A stretch of DNA of 64,000 nucleotides from Alphaproteobacteria bacterium. GTDB taxonomy: Bacteria > Pseudomonadota > Alphaproteobacteria > Rhizobiales > Hyphomicrobiaceae. Location: NCBI GenBank assembly GCA_019137195.1, contig JAGVSR010000024.1:1-64000 (forward strand). The letters are read 5' to 3'. This document shows positions 7,827-16,400 of this stretch, piece by piece. Position 1 is the stretch's first letter; each line of letters opens with the position of its first letter. The position numbers were made by a program, and so were the translations under genes. The notes below the pieces were generated by a model that saw only the letters and a list, made by a program, of their open reading frames with translations, was not told the DNA's origin and made no database searches.

Positions 7827-9641
7827 TCAGTCTCCGAGCGCCACGCCTTCGCGCCTGGGGTCCACGCCTCCCTCGAGCCGGCCATTGCGGCGGGCGACGA
7901 TGCTGAGGCCCGAGTTCATATCGTCGAGGTCGATGTCGTGGCCATAGGTCTTGAGGCGGAGTGCTGGAATGAGCGAGCTCATTGACGACTCGATCTCGAG
8001 CGCGCCGCCCATGCTGCCGAAATTGGTAAAGGCGGCAGCGGCCTGCGCATCGAGCTGCCAGTCGAGGAGCGCCACCAGGGCTTTGACGACATAGAGGATG
8101 ATCCGCCCGCCGCCGGGCGAGCCGAGCACGGCGACGACGGCGCCCTTGTCGTCGAAGACGATGGTGGGCGCCATGGTGCTGCGCGGGCGTTTGCCGGCCT
8201 CGACCCGATTGGCGATCGGAGTGCCGTCGGCGGCGGTCGGCTGGAGCGAGAAGTCGGTGAGCTGGTTGTTGAGCAGGAAGCCCGCGGCCATCACCCCCGA
8301 TCCGAATGCCCCCTCGATGGTGGTCGTCAGGGCGACCGCGTTGCCGTCGCCGTCGACGATCGAGAGATGGCTTGTGCCGGCCCGCTCGAGCGTGGCGTCG
8401 TTGCCGAACGCGCGTTTGCTGGTTGCCGGCGGCTCGCCGGCGGGCGGCGGGGGCATGGCCGCGCCGGCGTCCATGAGACGGCGGCGTCCGGCGAGGTAGG
8501 TATCGTCGAGGAGACCCTCGGGCACGGCCACGAACGCCGGATCGGCGACGTAGCGGCTGCGGTCGGCGTAGGCGAGCTTCTCCGCCTCGGCGACGAGGTG
8601 CATGGCGCGCACGTTGCCCGCGGCCCCAGTTCCCCTGCCGAGGTCGAACGGCTCGAGAAGCTTCATCACCTGCGCGATCGCGATGCCGCCCGACGATGGC
8701 GGACCCATGCCGCAGATACGATAGGCGCGGTAGCCGACGCAGACGGGAAGCCGCTCCTCGATCCTGTAGCGCGCGAGATCGTCGAGAGAAAGGTCGCCGG
8801 CGCGGTTGGGTGCGGCTCTGGCGGCTGCCACGATCGCCTCGGCGACAGGCCCCGCATAGAATGCGTCCGCGCCGCGCGCTGCGATTGCCTCGAGCGTCGC
8901 GGCGTAGGCCGGGTTCTTGAGCAGATGACCGGCCGACAGCGGCTTTCCCGCCTCGTCGAGAAAATACCGGCGCGCATCGGCCGCGAACGCAGCCGAGGCA
9001 TTCGCAGCAATCAGTACGGCGAGCCGCCGCGACACGGCAAAGCCGTCTTTGGCAAGGCGGATCGCCGGCTCGAACAGCTCACCCCATGGCAATCGGCCGT
9101 GCTTCTTGTGCGCGTGCGCGAGCAGCCGGACGAGACCCGGCGTGCCGATGGAAAGACCCGAGTGGACCGCCGTATCGAAAGTGATCGGCTGGCCGTTGTC
9201 GAGGAAGCGGTCGGGGTTGGCGGCAGCCGGCGCGGTCTCCCGGCCGTCGATGCTCGTGAGCTCGTTTTTGCTCTGGTCCCAGTTCAACAGGAAGGCGCCG
9301 CCGCCGAGCCCCGACGACTGCGGCTCGACGAGCCCGAGAACGAGCTGTGCCGCGATGGCGGCATCGACGGCCGAGCCACCGGCTTTGAGCATCGCCCGCG
9401 CTGCCTCCGAGGCGTGGGGGTTGGCGGTCGCGACCATGAAGTCCTGCCCCACGGCGAGCGGCTTCGCCTCGATCCTGTCGGCCGTCTCGGGCTCGACCTG
9501 CTGCCGCTGGGCCGCGGCTGGCGGCGTGAGCACGAGCTGGGCGGCGACGAGACCGATAGCGGCGACGAGTGAGCCCGTGCGCCGGCGGGGCACGAGCCGC
9601 CCGAGCGCGGCAGCCAGGGCTGCGAAGGGAAGGCTCGGCAT
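7827..9641 (-). CDS. ggt: Gamma-glutamyltransferase, exported
   Basis: 604 residues from the ATG at 9641, beginning with a long signal/anchor region (LVAAIGLVAAQLVLTPPAAAQ). It cleaves gamma-glutamyl bonds of glutathione and related peptides in the periplasm and is made as a proenzyme that self-cleaves before a Thr; that Thr is in AGTSHLSIVDGDGN. Substrate-pocket elements QSSGLGGGAFLLNWD and GSPGGGRIILYV are present. The in-frame region upstream of 9641 is not protein-like. First gene of the ggt-thiO-CDF operon and divergent from the cupin gene at 9708, so the 66-base gap must carry both promoters. Confidence 0.93.
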   Translation of the reverse strand: MPSLPFAALAAALGRLVPRRRTGSLVAAIGLVAAQLVLTPPAAAQRQQVEPETADRIEAKPLAVGQDFMVATANPHASEAARAMLKAGGSAVDAAIAAQLVLGLVEPQSSGLGGGAFLLNWDQSKNELTSIDGRETAPAAANPDRFLDNGQPITFDTAVHSGLSIGTPGLVRLLAHAHKKHGRLPWGELFEPAIRLAKDGFAVSRRLAVLIAANASAAFAADARRYFLDEAGKPLSAGHLLKNPAYAATLEAIAARGADAFYAGPVAEAIVAAARAAPNRAGDLSLDDLARYRIEERLPVCVGYRAYRICGMGPPSSGGIAIAQVMKLLEPFDLGRGTGAAGNVRAMHLVAEAEKLAYADRSRYVADPAFVAVPEGLLDDTYLAGRRRLMDAGAAMPPPPAGEPPATSKRAFGNDATLERAGTSHLSIVDGDGNAVALTTTIEGAFGSGVMAAGFLLNNQLTDFSLQPTAADGTPIANRVEAGKRPRSTMAPTIVFDDKGAVVAVLGSPGGGRIILYVVKALVALLDWQLDAQAAAAFTNFGSMGGALEIESSMSSLIPALRLKTYGHDIDLDDMNSGLSIVARRNGRLEGGVDPRREGVALGD

Positions 9642-9707
9642 GGGGACTTGCTCTTCGGTCGGCAGCGGGGCAGGTGAGGACGCCCTCTCTGATAAGGACC
9701 CCGTCCC

Positions 9708-10190
9708 ATGAGCGCAATCGAACGCCGCTGTCATGACCGCCGTCACCCGGGTCGCAGTATCCGCTCCGTGGGTCTGTTCGCCTTCGGCATGGTCCTCGGC
9801 GCTGCGGCAGGTCACCTGGCTGCGGCCCGAGCGCTGGGGCCGGTCGTCGAGACGCTTGCAGCCTCCGGCACGACGGTGACCGGCGAGACCATCGCCTATC
9901 CAGCCGGGGCGCCCGCCAAGGTGACCGCGGCCGTCGTCAGCTTCGCACCCGGCCAGGAGACCGGCTGGCACACGCATGGCATCCCGGGCTTCGCTTACAT
10001 CCTGGAGGGTGAGGTCACGGTCGATTACGGCGAGGCGGGCAAGCGTACGCTGAAGGCGGGCGACGGCCTGTTGGAGGCGGTCGGGACGCCGCACAACGGC
10101 CGCAACTCCGGCTCCGGCCCGCTACGGATCCTGGCGGTCTTTATGGGTGCCGATGGGCTCCCCACCAGCGTGCCGGCCGAACCGCGCTAG
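9708..10190 (+). CDS. Membrane-anchored or periplasmic cupin domain protein
   Basis: 160 residues with a hydrophobic N-terminal segment (SVGLFAFGMVLGAAAGHLAAA, about residues 20-40) and one cupin_2 barrel. The metal-site motifs are HTHGIPGFAYILEGEVTV and the later GTPHN. Small cupins of this layout are widespread and mostly uncharacterised; metal binding is likely, the reaction unknown. Divergent from ggt. The next gene on its strand is 865 bases away. Confidence 0.8.
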   Translation: MSAIERRCHDRRHPGRSIRSVGLFAFGMVLGAAAGHLAAARALGPVVETLAASGTTVTGETIAYPAGAPAKVTAAVVSFAPGQETGWHTHGIPGFAYILEGEVTVDYGEAGKRTLKAGDGLLEAVGTPHNGRNSGSGPLRILAVFMGADGLPTSVPAEPR

Positions 10191-10437
10191 AACGATTTTC
10201 CGGCCGAGCGGACGCCGGTTCGTCGCACAATATGCGATCGGGAAAAGCGCCAGAGCACAGCTCCGAAACCAGAGGACCGGAACGCACCTGGGCCCGGCCC
10301 AGGCATGCGACCGTGGACGAGGCTTCATGCATCGATCGGGGATCGGGCTGGAGCTCGCCAGGGCAGGGGCCGATGCCGAGCGGCTGCAGCGCCGCGGCTC
10401 CTCCCCTGCAAATCCGGCTCCGTAGCGTCCAGGCTCA

Positions 10438-10471
10438 TCCGGAGCAGCGGGCGGGGGCACGCTGCTCCGGA
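10438..10471 (-). repeat. Perfect 11-base inverted repeat (strong hairpin)
   Basis: Arms TCCGGAGCAGC (10438-10448) and GCTGCTCCGGA (10461-10471) around a 12-base G-rich loop. Shorter GGCTCC/GGAGCC complements flank it on both sides, so a larger nested fold is possible. There is no T-run directly after it on either strand, so it is not an ordinary terminator. It lies about 200 bases downstream of the minus-strand promoter. Confidence 0.5.
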
Positions 10472-10666
10472 CTGCCGGCTGGGAGCCTCTCGGTACGCGA
10501 CTGAGACGCGAGGCTCCTGCCCTGGCGAACGTTCGCCCGGTACGCAAAAAAGACCAGTCCAGCCCACGGGGCCCGTGAGGGTCTGCGGGGGTAGATCGAG
10601 CCCCTGCGGCCGGACCAGGAACGAGGGCGACGACTGCGCGGGCAGCCACGCCATTGTTCGCGTTAT

Positions 10667-10695
10667 ATTCTAGTGCAATCGAGAAACAATGTCAA
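10667..10695 (-). promoter_or_regulatory. Consensus sigma70 promoter reading into the gene-free region
   Basis: On the minus strand: TTGACA (10695-10690), exactly 17 bases, then TAGAAT (10672-10667), a near-perfect housekeeping promoter and one of the best in the window. Initiation would fall near 10660. Just upstream is GTTC-N6-GTTC (10716-10703), one base short of the alphaproteobacterial LexA spacing (N7). No recognisable coding gene follows, which points to an RNA product or a decayed gene. Confidence 0.6.
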
Positions 10696-11055
10696 CTAAC
10701 GAGAACAAACGGGAACCGATTCGTGAAATCATTGATGTTTTAGGCTGATGCGGGCCGGTGGCGGCGCATTATCCACAGCAGCCATGGCACCTTTGCACAA
10801 GGCCGGGACCCCAATAAGCCGGCGGTTTACCGGGTTTGACGGAGCCCGGAGCTTTGGCTCAGGACGAGGCATGTCCGATCCTCGCTGCACTGTGTCTTTG
10901 CTGCTCTGCCGCAAAAACCGGAACTACGGTATACGATGCATTCATAAACCTCGCGCAATGATAGGCTGGCAACATCCGGAAGTTGGGGGCATCCTCCGGA
11001 ACAAGGTTGCCTGGCGTTGCGTTTGAGGCGCCGGAAACGAGATGCGGAGTAGAGC

Positions 11056-11949
11056 ATGTCTGCCGTTACGACCTTGAGAAGCCTCTCCCTTGTGGCGGTG
11101 GCCGCAGTCACTTTGGCCGCGATGCCGGCTCCGGCCAGCGCGCAGGGCCTGTTCGATTCCCTGTGGGGCGGTGGCGAGGAATGGGGCGGAAAGCGCGCAG
11201 TGATCGCGTTCCCCAAGACGTACACCCCCGGGCAGATCGTCGTCAGCTTTGGCGACCGCCGCCTCTATCTCATCACCAGCCAGGGCCGCGCGATCAGCTA
11301 TCCGATCGCCGTGCCGCGCGAGAAGAGCCGCTGGTCGGGCGTGACCTCGGTTTCGTCCAAGCGCGAGAAGCCCGACTGGACGCCGACGCCCGAGATGTTC
11401 CGCGAGAATCCCCGCCTTCCGCCGTGGGTTCCTGGCGGCCATCCGATGAACCCGCTCGGCGTCCGCGCCATGTATCTCGGCGGCAGCACCTACCGCATCC
11501 ACGGCACCGACGCGCCGTGGACGATCGGCCAGGCCGTGTCCAAGGGCTGCATCCGCATGTACAACGAGGACGTGCTCGATCTCTATCCGCGCGTTCCCGT
11601 CGGAACCAAGGTGACCGTCACCTGGGATCGCTTCAACAGCGCCATCCAGTCGGCAACGGCATCGCAGGGAGCACCCTCCGCGCAGGACGTTGCGGCGCTC
11701 AGCAAGCCGGTCCAGGTGAGCAAGGCCAAGGTCTCGCGTGCGGAGCCCAGGGGCGACCAGGACAAGCTCGACGCACAGGCGGCCGACGCACAGACGGCCG
11801 ACGCGCGGAAGGTCGAGGCTAAGAAGGCCGAGCCGGCCAAGGCCGACGCTGCCTCTGAGCGTAAGGAGATCGCCTCCCAGGGCTCTGACGTGGTCAAGAC
11901 GATCAAGATCCCGAAGGACGCTGGCCAGCAGAGCGCTTCGGCCGAGTAA
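11056..11949 (+). CDS. L,D-transpeptidase (YkuD domain), exported
   Basis: 297 residues with a signal peptide ending ASAQG. The YkuD catalytic domain (about residues 55-200) carries the His and Cys motif: YRIHGTDAPWTIGQ, then SKGCIRMYNEDVLDLY. Such enzymes make 3-3 peptidoglycan cross-links or attach proteins to the wall. After the domain comes an 80-residue Ala/Lys/Glu-rich tail with DAQAADAQTADARK repeats, probably a flexible or wall-associated tail. A GGAG lies 7 bases before the ATG. Transcribed alone and closed by the terminator at 11984. Confidence 0.9.
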   Translation: MSAVTTLRSLSLVAVAAVTLAAMPAPASAQGLFDSLWGGGEEWGGKRAVIAFPKTYTPGQIVVSFGDRRLYLITSQGRAISYPIAVPREKSRWSGVTSVSSKREKPDWTPTPEMFRENPRLPPWVPGGHPMNPLGVRAMYLGGSTYRIHGTDAPWTIGQAVSKGCIRMYNEDVLDLYPRVPVGTKVTVTWDRFNSAIQSATASQGAPSAQDVAALSKPVQVSKAKVSRAEPRGDQDKLDAQAADAQTADARKVEAKKAEPAKADAASERKEIASQGSDVVKTIKIPKDAGQQSASAE

Positions 11950-11983
11950 GTCCGCGGACGAGAATAGAGAATAGGTTGAATGC

Positions 11984-12013
11984 AAAGGGCCGCCCACGAG
12001 GCGGCCCTTTTTT
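11984..12013 (+). terminator. Rho-independent terminator of the L,D-transpeptidase gene
   Basis: A perfect 11-base-pair stem (AAAGGGCCGCC / GGCGGCCCTTT) with the five-base loop CACGA, followed by T residues, starting 34 bases after the stop codon. Confidence 0.9.
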
Positions 12014-12116
12014 GCTGCTCCTCGTTCATGTCCCTTGCTCTCCGCTCTCTCGCCCTCGGGCACCGGAGCGGGCCGAAGGCGGGACGCGGGCGACGCAAGA
12101 TGGGGCACGGTCCGGC

Positions 12117-13151
12117 CTATCCTCCCAGGCAGTCACGCATCCCCTTGGCGAGGCCCCGCATCAGGCTGTCGTAGGCGTCCGCTCCCGGCGCGAGCGTCAG
12201 GCCTTCGGGATCGAGCTGCCCCGACCGTGCCGTCGTTCCTTCGACGACCGCCGCAACGACGGCCGCCGACGTCATCGGCTCGGAGAAGACGCACGCCGCC
12301 CCGAGGCCGCCGAGGCGTGCCCTGATCGCTGACAGCCGTCTTGCCGATGGCGGCACGTCGGGTGACACCGTTATGGCCGCTACGGCATGCAGACCGAAGC
12401 GGCGCTCGAAATACTGGTAGGCATCATGGAGCACGGCAAACGGTTTGTCCTTGACCGGCGCCAGCTCTGCCGTGATCGCGGCCTCGAGGGCGTCGAGGCG
12501 CACGCGGGCCGCGGCGGCGTTCCGGCCGATCGTCACCGCCTCCTCGGGCCGGGCCTTCACCAAGGCCGCAGCGATGGCCTCCACCATGGCCTTGGCGTTC
12601 CGGGGATCGAGCCAGACATGACCGTCGGCGCGCGAGCCGTCCCCAACATGACCGCTCCCGTCGTCGTGCCGGTCGTGGGCGGGTCCGGGCTCGGAGCCGT
12701 GCTCGTGGGCCTCGAACGTGTCGCCGCGCCGCTGCGCCAGCAGCTCGACGCCCGGTGCCTCGGCGAGGGTCACGACGGCCGTCGTCGACGGGAGCCCCGC
12801 GAGCGCCTTTCTGGTGAACGGCTCGACCTGCTCCGAGACGCGGAACACGACATCGGCCGTGGCCAGAGCGGCCGCCTGAGACGGCCGCAGGGCGAAGCTG
12901 TGCGGTGATTGCGATCCCGTGACGAGGAGCACGGGCTCGCCGATGCCGCTCATCACTTGTGACACCAGCGCATGCACGGGCTTGATCGTAACCACGACCT
13001 CGAGTTCCGCCGCGGTCGCGGCTGGTGGGCCGAGGGTCAGTGCCAGCCAGAGCATCGACGAGGCGAGCCCGGCCCGGCGCCTCGTCGGCCGGGATCGGTG
13101 GTTCGCCGCCCGAGTGTGAGGCTCGGGCACGACCGGAATTGTCTCCATCAT
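12117..13151 (-). CDS. znuA: Zinc ABC transporter substrate-binding protein
   Basis: Cluster A-I metal-binding lipocalin-like receptor (ZnuA). From the ATG at 13151 (AGGAA seven bases upstream) it has 344 residues with a basic leader and signal sequence ending PPAATAAE. Zn ligands expected for the family are visible: His in SQSPHSFALRPSQ, a His/Asp-rich loop (HEHGSEPGPAHDRHDD), DGHVWLDPRN and the later FAVLHDAYQYFERRFGL. The loop is characteristic of ZnuA and absent from Mn-binding members. The ATPase and permease (znuC, znuB) are not adjacent, which is unusual. An inverted repeat about 137 bases upstream could be a Zur site. Confidence 0.9.
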   Translation of the reverse strand: MMETIPVVPEPHTRAANHRSRPTRRRAGLASSMLWLALTLGPPAATAAELEVVVTIKPVHALVSQVMSGIGEPVLLVTGSQSPHSFALRPSQAAALATADVVFRVSEQVEPFTRKALAGLPSTTAVVTLAEAPGVELLAQRRGDTFEAHEHGSEPGPAHDRHDDGSGHVGDGSRADGHVWLDPRNAKAMVEAIAAALVKARPEEAVTIGRNAAAARVRLDALEAAITAELAPVKDKPFAVLHDAYQYFERRFGLHAVAAITVSPDVPPSARRLSAIRARLGGLGAACVFSEPMTSAAVVAAVVEGTTARSGQLDPEGLTLAPGADAYDSLMRGLAKGMRDCLGG

Positions 13152-13467
13152 CGGGGTTCCTTCGCCCTCGGCCGGGACTTGCACCTGTTCGGTGGCGGCC
13201 GGCCCGGGTCGCGTGCCGCACGCAGCGGCTGCCCCCGCATACGGTCTCTGCCGAAAACCATCAAGCCCCGCACGAAGCTTCTATGACTGATTGAATTGTA
13301 ATCAGATCATTTCACCGGAAATTGCAGGTGTGTAACCTGGGTACGTGGCTGCCTGCAAAACGAACATTTCAACGGCCACTTAAAGTAGTATTTTCTGCAT
13401 GCGCCGGTCCTCTGCAGGGTCGTCGGACAGTGAGGTATCGCGCTGCATTTTTGGGGGTAAACGCGTC
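13152..13467. promoter_or_regulatory. Divergent regulatory region between znuA and the RTX gene, with AT-rich inverted repeat
   Basis: 316 bases that must hold promoters for both genes. At 13288-13304 is TGATTGAATTGTAATCA, a 17-base inverted repeat with TGATT/AATCA arms in a locally AT-rich stretch; its size and place suit a Zur/Fur-family operator for znuA, though it does not closely match the Zur boxes I know. A wider repeat, TGCAGG (13324) to CCTGCA (13358), lies nearer the RTX gene. Neither assignment is certain. Confidence 0.35.
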
Positions 13468-16400
13468 ATGCCGAAGGTACGAATTGAAAGCACACCGGTT
13501 CAGGTCTTCTACCTTGGATTGTTCGGTTTCGACCATCTCATGCTGACCTTCCAGCAGCTCGAAGCCGAGGACAACGGGCCGCAGAATGTCTGGTACGTCA
13601 TGGAGGGCGTCCGCGAGACCGGCGCGGCGGCGCCCGTTCTCGGCGTGGATGGAAGCACAGGCCAGCTCACGCTGGCAGAGTCCTATGCTGCCTACGGCAG
13701 CGATCTGACGGCCGTCATCGGCACACCCCAGGACCGCGGCAGCCGGGTGCTCCTGACCGGGCTCGACGCCTTGGACTCCTGGTACAAGATGGCATCCTTC
13801 GCCCGCGACATCGACGAGCAGCGGCTGCCCTATCTCGGCACCGGGTTCCTCGTCACGCCCACGCTCAACTCGAGCTCCGTGGTCGCCTCGCTCCTCAACT
13901 CGGCCGGCCTGGACATCGCCCACCTGATGCCGGCGACCGTCCGATTTTCACCGGGCACGACCACGCTTATCGGGACCATGGACGACGACGCCATGGCGAT
14001 CTTCAGCGAGTTCACCACGCTCGTAGGCGGAGATGGCCGCGACGTGCTTGCGGGTGACGACGATCTTTCGAGCATCGACAAGCTCTACGGCGGCAAGGAC
14101 GACGACAAGCTCAACTGGTCAGCGGGCCTCAACATCATGCACGGCGGGCTCACCGGCGAGGATCTCGTCACCGATGGCGACGACACGCTCGACTACACCG
14201 GCGTCGGCTATGTCGTGATCGACTCCTTCGCGCCCATGGACAGTCACTACCTCCCCAGCATGATCGCCCATCGCGAGGACGGAACTGACTGGCTGTTCTC
14301 GGTCGAGCGCTTTGAATGGTCGGGTACGGACGACACCCTGATTGCGCGCGGCAACCTGCGCATCGTGCGCGACGACCGCTTGTTCCGCATGGGCGGGGAA
14401 AGCGAAGAAGGCAAGGGCGACAGCACATCCTTCGAGGGCGAGGAGGACAGCATGCTCATCGCCCCGGTGGCCACAGGCACCGTATTCGCATTGGCGGAGG
14501 GATCGGCCAGCGACGACACGGGGATCTGGATCGAGTCCGTCGAGTGGCTCGTCGGCTCCGCCCAGGACGACCGCATCTACGCGCCGGACGGCTTGCGTGG
14601 TGCGGAGGGCGGGACCGGCAACGACCTCGTCGACGGACGCCTCATCGTGCCGTTTAGCGGCGATAGCCCGCTGGGTTACGATGTCGAGCTGTACGGCGGC
14701 GCGGGCGATGACATCCTCGTCTCGGCCGCAGGCCGATCCGTCGCCTGTGGCGGAGGTGGCGCAGACCAGTTCGTGCTCTCGGCGTTCTCGTCGGGCGCCG
14801 GTGTCGTCGAGCTCGTCATCGCGGATGCCGACGCCAGCGACCGCGTGCTCGTGCCCTACGACATGCTGAAGGCCGTGCGTGGCGACTTCGAGGGATCGGC
14901 GCTGTTTCCGCTTCTCGGTGCCATGGGCTATCCCGGCGCGGCATCGTTTGCCGATCTGCCGGAGAACGAGGGGTTGCTCTCGACCAGCACCGACTCGCGC
15001 AGCGACTTCTTCGTGTTCGAGTGGCAGACGCAGGCGCAGATTTGGACCTTCGACAATCCTCATCAGGGCGTCATCGAGTTCACGGGCGCCTTTCTCTACA
15101 ATCGGGAAGGCAGCGACCTCATCATCCATGCCTTCCTCGGCGGCATCGAGGAGATCACGGAGATCGGCCACGACGAGAAGCCCTGGACCCACCTCGAGAA
15201 CTATTTCGAGCCGATGACGGAGACGATCATCCGCGTCAAGGACTTCCAGGACGGCGATCTCGGCATCTACTTCTACGATCCGGGCGTGCCGGGTGATCGG
15301 GACATCATGACCGAGCACGGCAACTTCGCTGTGTTCGACTACCCGAACTGGGACGCCGCCGTCACAGGTATGACCGGCGGCGGCTACCTCTACGAGGCCA
15401 TCGAGGAGCGCCCCGACGTACCCACGCCTCCTGGCGACGACACGTCGATGCAAGCCAAGGCAGCGCTCGCTGCCCTAGCCCTGTCCGCGACCGCGGGGAC
15501 CGCGGGCAACGACGTCGTCACGGCCGGCAGCGGCGACGACACCCTCGACGGCGGTGCCGGCGCCGACACTCTGTCGGGCGGTAGCGGCAACGACGTCTAC
15601 ATCGTCGACGATGCCGGCGACACGGTCCAGGAGGAGGTGCGCGCCGGCTCTGACACCGTGCGTGCCAGCGTGAGCTACGTGCTGCCGGAAAACGTCGAGC
15701 ACCTCGAGATCGAGGGCCGGGCGCGCAACGGAACCGGCAATGCCGCCGACAACGGCTTGACCGGCAACGACGAGGACAATCTGCTCATCGGCTTCGGCGG
15801 CATCGACGCGCTGCTCGGCCTCGCTGGCGACGACACTCTCGTCGGCGGCGACGGCAACGACATCTACTACTATCGTCGCGGTGACGGAAACGACGTCATC
15901 CGCGACGACGGCGCAGGGGGCGGCGCGGACATCCTCTTTTTCGACGGCATCGCGCCCGGCGACATCCGCTTCCTGCGCCCGGCCTCGAGCCCCGACGATC
16001 TCGTGCTCGTATTCGAGGTCGGTGGGCGCATTCTGATTGAGGACTTCTTCGCCACGCCCGCAGGCGGTATCGAGACCGTCATGATGGGCGAGGAGACCAT
16101 CGGCCGGGCCGCGATCGAGCAGGCACTCGCTGGCCTGCCGCTGACGGCGAACGAGGCCCCGGTTGCTGTCGGCGACACCGCCATCGGCATGCGCGCCGGC
16201 AGCGTGCTGATACCGTTCGCGATGCTGACTGGCAACGACAGCGACTTCGAGGATGACGCGCTACGCGTGAGTGCCGTCTGCGGAGCAGTTGCTGGTGTGA
16301 CGGTCGCTCTCGAAGCCGAGGGCGTACGCGTCACGACTGGGCTCGGGTATAGCGGGCCCGCAGATTTCACCTACACGCTGAGTGACAGCCATGGCGGTAC

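Larger units (their letters stand above)
10191..11055. other. 865-base region without a convincing gene; structured, with a strong minus-strand promoter
   Basis: Several overlapping frames exist (for example minus 10325-10654 and minus 10122-10649), but none resembles a known domain or has a ribosome site. The stretch holds a consensus promoter on the minus strand (10667-10695) in a short AT-rich patch. Downstream of it on that strand are several hairpin-forming repeats: CACGGG-G-CCCGTG near 10565-10580, a run of six T on the minus strand (10546-10551), the 14-base palindrome GGCGAACGTTCGCC at 10524-10537, and the 11-base arms at 10438-10471. A structured non-coding RNA is possible. 10700-11055 shows nothing further. 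Confidence 0.4.

Noticed and set aside
10703-10716. LexA (SOS) box upstream of the 10.67 kb promoter
   Set aside because: Spacing is six bases; the alphaproteobacterial site needs GTTC-N7-GTTC.
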